Source of the DNA: Pantoea vagans
GTDB lineage: Bacteria > Pseudomonadota > Gammaproteobacteria > Enterobacterales > Enterobacteriaceae
Assembly: GCF_001506165.1 (NCBI RefSeq)
Contig: NZ_CP011427.1
Location: 2,604,001 to 2,668,000, forward strand
Reading direction: 5' to 3'
DNA: 64,000 nucleotides
The notes beneath the pieces are model-generated. The model was not told the DNA's origin. It made no database searches and was given only the letters and a program-made list of their open reading frames with translations. A program made the position numbers and the translations under genes. Below, piece by piece: positions 60,049-64,000 of this stretch. Positions within the stretch are counted from its first letter, which is position 1; each line of letters starts with the position of its first letter.

Positions 60049-60138
60049 ATGAACGAACCCTATCTGCTGCTGCTCCTTTTCCTGCTGTTTATTGCAGGCT
60101 TATGCTTACTGTTACGATGTCATTCTTTCGGGAGGTAA
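60049..60138 (+). CDS. Predicted 29-residue single-span small protein
   Basis: ATG 60049 follows TTAAGGAGGCAAAG, a near-perfect ribosome site. The product starts MNEPYLLLLLF, has one hydrophobic stretch through residue ~23 (with Cys at 18 and 24), then a short polar tail ending HSFGR. The last two sense codons, GGG AGG, form the ribosome site of the next ORF, whose ATG begins two bases after the TAA, so the two should be translationally coupled. I do not recognise the peptide. It could be a membrane small protein or a leader peptide setting translation of the next gene. It lies behind the MntR operator. Confidence 0.6.
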   Translation: MNEPYLLLLLFLLFIAGLCLLLRCHSFGR

Positions 60139-60140
60139 AC

Positions 60141-60335
60141 ATGACCACCATGAAAAACTGCCTCGACTGCGGCAAATGCTTCCAGGCTGAACAAAGCAAA
60201 CCGGCTTTTGAACTGAAGTCATTGCTGTGCCTCTTCAGCCGTTCACCGTTTGCACTGCGTCTGATGCTGGTTGAAAAGCTGACGGGCAAACAGCTGGTTG
60301 AGCGCCCCTGCCCGAATTTAATCTGGCGCGGTTAA
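60141..60335 (+). CDS. MntS-like small protein with Cys-rich N-terminus
   Basis: A 64-residue protein starting at ATG 60141 after GGGAGGTAAAC. Residues 31-43 (LFSRSPFALRLML) match MntS of E. coli (VFSHSPFKVRLML) at 9 of 13 positions, and the place, divergent from mntR behind an MntR box, is the same. E. coli MntS has 42 residues; here an N-terminal extension carries C7-x2-C10-x2-C13, with further Cys at 30 and 57, like a metal-binding cluster. E. coli MntS raises usable manganese when it is scarce and opposes the exporter MntP. Role here inferred, not shown. Confidence 0.75.
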   Translation: MTTMKNCLDCGKCFQAEQSKPAFELKSLLCLFSRSPFALRLMLVEKLTGKQLVERPCPNLIWRG

Positions 60336-60638
60336 CGCCGGTTTAAATCTCCTCTTGGGATCCGTTTTCATACGGATCCTCTGCACGATCTCACATTTTG
60401 TTACCTTTTTAGTCCCACTCTTTCTATTGTTATTGAACGAAAGCTATACCCCCATTTCTTCTATGGCTGAATCGCTTCAGGTTGTACACCCCTCTTTTCT
60501 TCAACATTGCTTAAACGGTTAGGCTGCTAACATTTAGCTTGCAACCTATTGTGACAGCTGATTAATCTCCTCATAACAAAAAATTACATACTTATAACAA
60601 AACTAACCCAGGGTGGGTTTTCTTAAGGAAGATCAGCA
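60336..60638 (+). promoter_or_regulatory. Leader region of the gluconate-dehydrogenase operon
   Basis: 303 bases without a gene. GGATCCGT (60358-60365) and ACGGATCC (60372-60379) form an 8-bp hairpin that may end the small-ORF transcript. The AT-rich remainder should hold the promoter of the operon starting at 60639; I found no decisive -35/-10 pair. Confidence 0.4.
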
Positions 60639-61367
60639 ATGTCACTAAAAAAGCCTGAAGAGCAACCATCGGGCCGGAGACGATTTTTGCAAAAATCGCT
60701 CTCGCTCATTCCTCTCGCCGCCGCAGCCAGTACCGGTGTGGTGTCACTCTCCTCCCCCGCTGCCGACAAACCGCAAGGTGTGTTATCAGACTATGTTCCT
60801 GCCTACTTCAATGACAAAGAGTGGAAATTCCTGCTCGCCGCGTTGGATCGCCTGATCCCCGCCGATGCCAATGGCCCCGGTGCCGTGAGCGAAGGCGTAC
60901 AGGTGTTTATTGATAAGCAAATGGAACTGCCCTACGGCTATGGACGCCTGTGGTACATGCAAGGCCCGTTTGCCGATGCCATCCCAGAGATGGGTTACCA
61001 GTCGCATTTAGTCCCACGCGATACCTATCGTTTAGGGATTGCGATGGCTGACCAACATTGTCAGCAGCAGTATCAGAAGGATTTTTATCAGCTGGAAACC
61101 GCGCAGCAGGAAGAGGTATTGCGCGCGCTGGAAGCCGACAAACTGCGTAACGATGCCATTCACGGCAAGCTGTTTTTCGAGCAACTGCTGGAGAACGCCA
61201 AAGAGGGTTATCTCGCCGATCCGATTCACGGCGGCAACCAGACGCTGGCCTCGTGGAAAATGATTGGTTTTCCCGGTGCACGTGCGGACTTCGTCGATAC
61301 CGTACAACAGCCGAATAAACCCTATCCGCTTGGCCCAGTCAGTATTTCCAGCAAAAGGAGCGTGTAA
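60639..61367 (+). CDS. Gluconate 2-dehydrogenase-type subunit 3 (gamma), Tat-exported
   Basis: A 242-residue small subunit. A twin-arginine signal (GRRRFLQKSLSLIPLAAAA) near residue 12 sends it, with the bound flavoprotein, to the periplasm. The body matches the gluconate_2-dh3 family: FNDKEWKFLLAALDRLIPAD, PYGYGRLWYMQGPF, FFEQLLENAKEGYLADPIHGGNQTLASWKMIGFPGARADF. It is needed for export and stability of the flavoprotein. ATG 60639 has TAAGGAAGATCAGCA before it. Confidence 0.92.
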   Translation: MSLKKPEEQPSGRRRFLQKSLSLIPLAAAASTGVVSLSSPAADKPQGVLSDYVPAYFNDKEWKFLLAALDRLIPADANGPGAVSEGVQVFIDKQMELPYGYGRLWYMQGPFADAIPEMGYQSHLVPRDTYRLGIAMADQHCQQQYQKDFYQLETAQQEEVLRALEADKLRNDAIHGKLFFEQLLENAKEGYLADPIHGGNQTLASWKMIGFPGARADFVDTVQQPNKPYPLGPVSISSKRSV

Positions 61368-63145
61368 TGGCAGCAGTAAAAAAAGCGCCCGTCGATGTCG
61401 TGATCGTCGGGTTTGGCTGGACCGGCTCGCTGATGGCGATGGAACTGGCCAGCTCTGGTTTGAATATTGTGGCACTGGAACGCGGCGAAAATCGCGATAC
61501 CTACCCTGACTTCTCTTATCCGCGCATCGCGGATGAACTCACTTACGGCATTCGTCTAAAACTGTTCCAGAATGCCTCGAAAGAGACGGTCACGGTACGC
61601 CACACCACCCAGGAAACCGCGCTGCCTTATCGCCGCTTTGGTTCTTTCCTGCCCGGTGATGGTGTGGGCGGTGCAGGCACCCACTGGAATGGCCAGCTGT
61701 GGCGTCCCCTGGAAGCCGATCTGAAAATGCGCAGCACCGTGATTGAAAAATACGGCGCGGATTTCATCCCTAAAGACATGACGGTGCAGGATTATCCGTT
61801 CACCTATGATGAAATGGAGCCGTACTTCGACAAGTTCGAAAAAATCTGCGGCGCGGCCGGTCAGGTGGGTAACCTGAAGGGTGAGAAAGTCGAAGGCGGT
61901 AACCCTTTTGAATCCCCGCGTAAAAATGGCTACCCGACCAAACCGCTGGAAACACTGTATGCCGGCGAGCTGTTCTCCAAAGCAGTGAAACAGCTGGGAT
62001 ATCATCCCTTCGAATGCCCGGCGGCCAACTGTACCGAAGCCTGGACCAACCCTTACAACGTACAACTTGGCGTCTGTAACTACTGCGGTTACTGCGAACG
62101 CTTTGGCTGCTTCAACTACTCTAAGGGTTCACCACAGAGCTGCGTCATCCCCGCGCTCAAACCCTTTAGCAATTTCGAGCTGCGCACTCAGGCACACGTG
62201 ATTCGCGTGAATACCGACAGCAGTGGCAAGAAAGCCACGGGCGTCACCTATATCGATGCGCAGGGCAATGAAGTGGAACAACCGGCCGACCTGGTGATCC
62301 TCAGCGCCTTCCAGCTGCATAATGTAAGACTGCTGCTGTTGTCGAAAATCGGCAAGCCTTACGATCCGCAAACCGGTGACGGTGTGGTGGGCAGAAACTA
62401 CGCCTATCAGATGACCGGTGGCATCAAGCTGTTCTATGACAACGACAACTGGTTCAATCCGTTTGCCGCGACCGGCGCTACTTCAACCGTGATCGACGAT
62501 TTCAACGCCGAGAACTTTGACCACAGTAAAGTCGGCTTTGTCGGCGGTGCCACCATCTCCGCCGCCTTCTCTGGTGGTCGCCCGATTCAGCAGATGGGCA
62601 TTCCTAAAGATGCGCCACGCTGGGGCTCAGGCTGGAAGCAGGCCATCAAAGATAACTATCTGCACAACATGAACGTCGGTTCATCCGGCTCCGTGATGCC
62701 TTACAAGCAGTGCTATCTCGATCTTGACCCCACCTACCGTGATATCTACGGCCAGCCTCTGCTGCGCATGACGTTTGACTGGCAGCAAAACGAGCTGAAG
62801 ATGACCAACTTCATCAAGGATAAAGCGGAGGAGATCGTCAAGGTGATGAATCCGAAGCACTACGAAGTGGGATTCAAGACACTCAACAGCCATTACGATG
62901 TGCGTCCTTATCAATCCACGCACACCACGGGTGGTGCGGTAATGGGTGACGATCCGCGTACCAGCGTGGTGAACAAATATCTGCAGAGTTGGGATGTGCC
63001 GAATCTGTTTGTGACCGGTGCCTGCTGCTTCCCGCAAAACCTGGCGTACAACCCCACCGGGATTGTGTGTGCCACCGCACTGTTCGCGGCGGATGCGATT
63101 CGCAGCCGTTACCTTGCTAACCCCGGCCCGCTGGTTCAGGCCTGA
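61367..63145 (+). CDS. GMC-type flavoprotein dehydrogenase, gluconate 2-dehydrogenase alpha-like
   Basis: A 592-residue FAD enzyme. The Rossmann motif is DVVIVGFGWTGSLMAMELASSG near residue 8-30. GDGVGGAGTHWNGQLWR, NYCGYCERFGCFNYSKGSP (Cys-rich) and the C-terminal THTTGGAVMGDDP with the GMC catalytic His region follow. Related three-subunit enzymes oxidise D-gluconate to 2-ketogluconate, or 2-ketogluconate to 2,5-diketogluconate; the sequence alone does not decide which. It overlaps the gamma gene by one base. Confidence 0.93.
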   Translation: MAAVKKAPVDVVIVGFGWTGSLMAMELASSGLNIVALERGENRDTYPDFSYPRIADELTYGIRLKLFQNASKETVTVRHTTQETALPYRRFGSFLPGDGVGGAGTHWNGQLWRPLEADLKMRSTVIEKYGADFIPKDMTVQDYPFTYDEMEPYFDKFEKICGAAGQVGNLKGEKVEGGNPFESPRKNGYPTKPLETLYAGELFSKAVKQLGYHPFECPAANCTEAWTNPYNVQLGVCNYCGYCERFGCFNYSKGSPQSCVIPALKPFSNFELRTQAHVIRVNTDSSGKKATGVTYIDAQGNEVEQPADLVILSAFQLHNVRLLLLSKIGKPYDPQTGDGVVGRNYAYQMTGGIKLFYDNDNWFNPFAATGATSTVIDDFNAENFDHSKVGFVGGATISAAFSGGRPIQQMGIPKDAPRWGSGWKQAIKDNYLHNMNVGSSGSVMPYKQCYLDLDPTYRDIYGQPLLRMTFDWQQNELKMTNFIKDKAEEIVKVMNPKHYEVGFKTLNSHYDVRPYQSTHTTGGAVMGDDPRTSVVNKYLQSWDVPNLFVTGACCFPQNLAYNPTGIVCATALFAADAIRSRYLANPGPLVQA

Positions 63146-63159
63146 TAAGGAGCGTCATA

Positions 63160-64000
63160 GTGAAATTTTCCGCACTTTTTCTCGCTCTGAGCGGCGCGCT
63201 GGTAAGCCATGCGGCATTGGCGGCCAGTGAAGCTTCGGTTAAACAGGGTGAATATCTGGCGAAAGCGGGCGATTGCGCCGCCTGCCACACAGCGGCGGGC
63301 GGTCAGCCGTTCGCCGGTGGACTCAAAATGAGCACGCCGATTGGCGCGATTTACTCAACTAACATCACCCCCGATAAAACCCACGGCATTGGTGACTATA
63401 GCTACGACGATTTCGCAAAAGCGGTGCGTGGCGGCGTGGCGAAAGATGGCAGCTCGCTCTATCCGGCGATGCCGTTCCCGTCCTATGCCAAAATCAGCGA
63501 CAGCGATATGCACGCTTTGTATGACTACTTTATGCAAGGCGTTAAACCGGTCAGCCAGGAGAATCACAAAAGTGATATCCCCTGGCCGCTGAGCATGCGT
63601 TGGCCGCTGGCGATCTGGCGCTGGACCTTTGCCGATGACAGCACCTATGCACCGGTGGCGGGCAAATCGGAACAGTGGCAGCGCGGTGCTTATTTGGTAC
63701 AGGGGTTGGGTCACTGTGGATCCTGCCACACGCCGCGTGGCATCGGCTTCCAGGAAAAAGCCATGGATGAGAGTGGTAAAGGCTATCTGACCGGCGGCAC
63801 GCTGGAAGGCTGGCACGCACCGGATCTTACCGCCAGCCCAGCCGCAGGACTTGGCAGCTGGTCGCAGCAGGATATCGCCACCTTCCTGAAAACGGGTGCC
63901 AATAAACAGGGTGCCGCCTTTGGTTCAATGACCGATGTCATCGCACACAGCACGCAATACCTCAGTGATGAGGATCTGAATGCGATAGCCGTTTATCTGA
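63160..64000 (+). CDS. Membrane-bound cytochrome c subunit of the dehydrogenase (partial)
   Basis: The open frame begins at GTG 63160, after AAGGAG with good spacing, and runs off the right end (280 residues seen). It has a signal peptide ending ALAAS, heme site CAACH near residue 47-51 and CGSCH near 187-191; a third site and a C-terminal anchor are expected beyond the window. It takes electrons from the flavoprotein to ubiquinone. It lies 14 bases after the alpha gene. Start ATG is absent nearby, so GTG is preferred. Confidence 0.9.
   Translation, partial: MKFSALFLALSGALVSHAALAASEASVKQGEYLAKAGDCAACHTAAGGQPFAGGLKMSTPIGAIYSTNITPDKTHGIGDYSYDDFAKAVRGGVAKDGSSLYPAMPFPSYAKISDSDMHALYDYFMQGVKPVSQENHKSDIPWPLSMRWPLAIWRWTFADDSTYAPVAGKSEQWQRGAYLVQGLGHCGSCHTPRGIGFQEKAMDESGKGYLTGGTLEGWHAPDLTASPAAGLGSWSQQDIATFLKTGANKQGAAFGSMTDVIAHSTQYLSDEDLNAIAVYL

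Overview
The window is a chromosomal segment of an enterobacterium of the Erwiniaceae, most likely Pantoea or a close Erwinia relative. Nearly every protein in the first 50 kb is recognisably the counterpart of an E. coli protein of the same length, and gene order largely follows the E. coli cydDC-to-mntR stretch. Blocks present in E. coli are absent from their expected places: serW between infA and clpA, macAB after cspD, aqpZ and hcp-hcr around poxB, and ybjTS next to ltaE. Intergenic ERIC elements also point to Enterobacterales. No rRNA, tRNA, CRISPR array, insertion sequence or prophage was seen.

Layout. 0-3.5 kb: 3' end of cydD, cydC, aat, infA. 3.5-8.5 kb: clpSA (N-degron proteolysis), cspD, the OLD-family ATPase/nuclease ybjD. 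8.6-14.3 kb: lysO, poxB, ltaE, amiD, ybjQ, ybjP. 14.5-18.4 kb: arginine uptake genes artPIQM and artJ with ArgR-type operators. 18.4-25.4 kb: rlmC, ybjO, the putrescine importer potFGHI behind a sigma-54-type promoter, and ybjN. 25.5-31.8 kb: rimK-nfsA-ybjC, grxA with an OxyR-like site, ybjM, ybjL, and two overlapping PAP2 phosphatase genes behind a PmrA-type box. 31.8-40.5 kb: dacC, a HAD phosphatase, yliI, a DUF3313 lipoprotein, a CynT-like carbonic anhydrase, rimO, a DUF4385 protein and a chemoreceptor with a sigma-28-like promoter. 40.6-50.8 kb: iaaA-gsiABCD (glutathione and peptide use), moeAB, ybiT.

The stretch from 50.8 to 58.1 kb is the accessory part. It holds two back-to-back ERIC elements, an H-NS-family gene, a sugar-porter gene cut by an in-frame amber codon, and a three-gene tripartite efflux operon (EmrA-like adaptor, EmrB-like pump, OprM/NodT-type outer-membrane lipoprotein). 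From 58.3 kb come ybiR, mntR and, divergent from mntR, two overlooked small ORFs behind a clear MntR-type palindrome. The window ends in a three-subunit gluconate 2-dehydrogenase-type operon whose cytochrome c gene runs off the end.

The most novel item is the pair of small ORFs at 60049-60335: a 29-residue single-span peptide, then a 64-residue protein whose second half resembles E. coli MntS but which carries an extra Cys-rich N-terminus. Other points worth attention are the PmrA-type box over paired PAP2 genes, the sigma-54 element at potF, the ERIC family (one copy with an insert, one deletion derivative, one nearly palindromic), and short palindromes of at least two families between genes.
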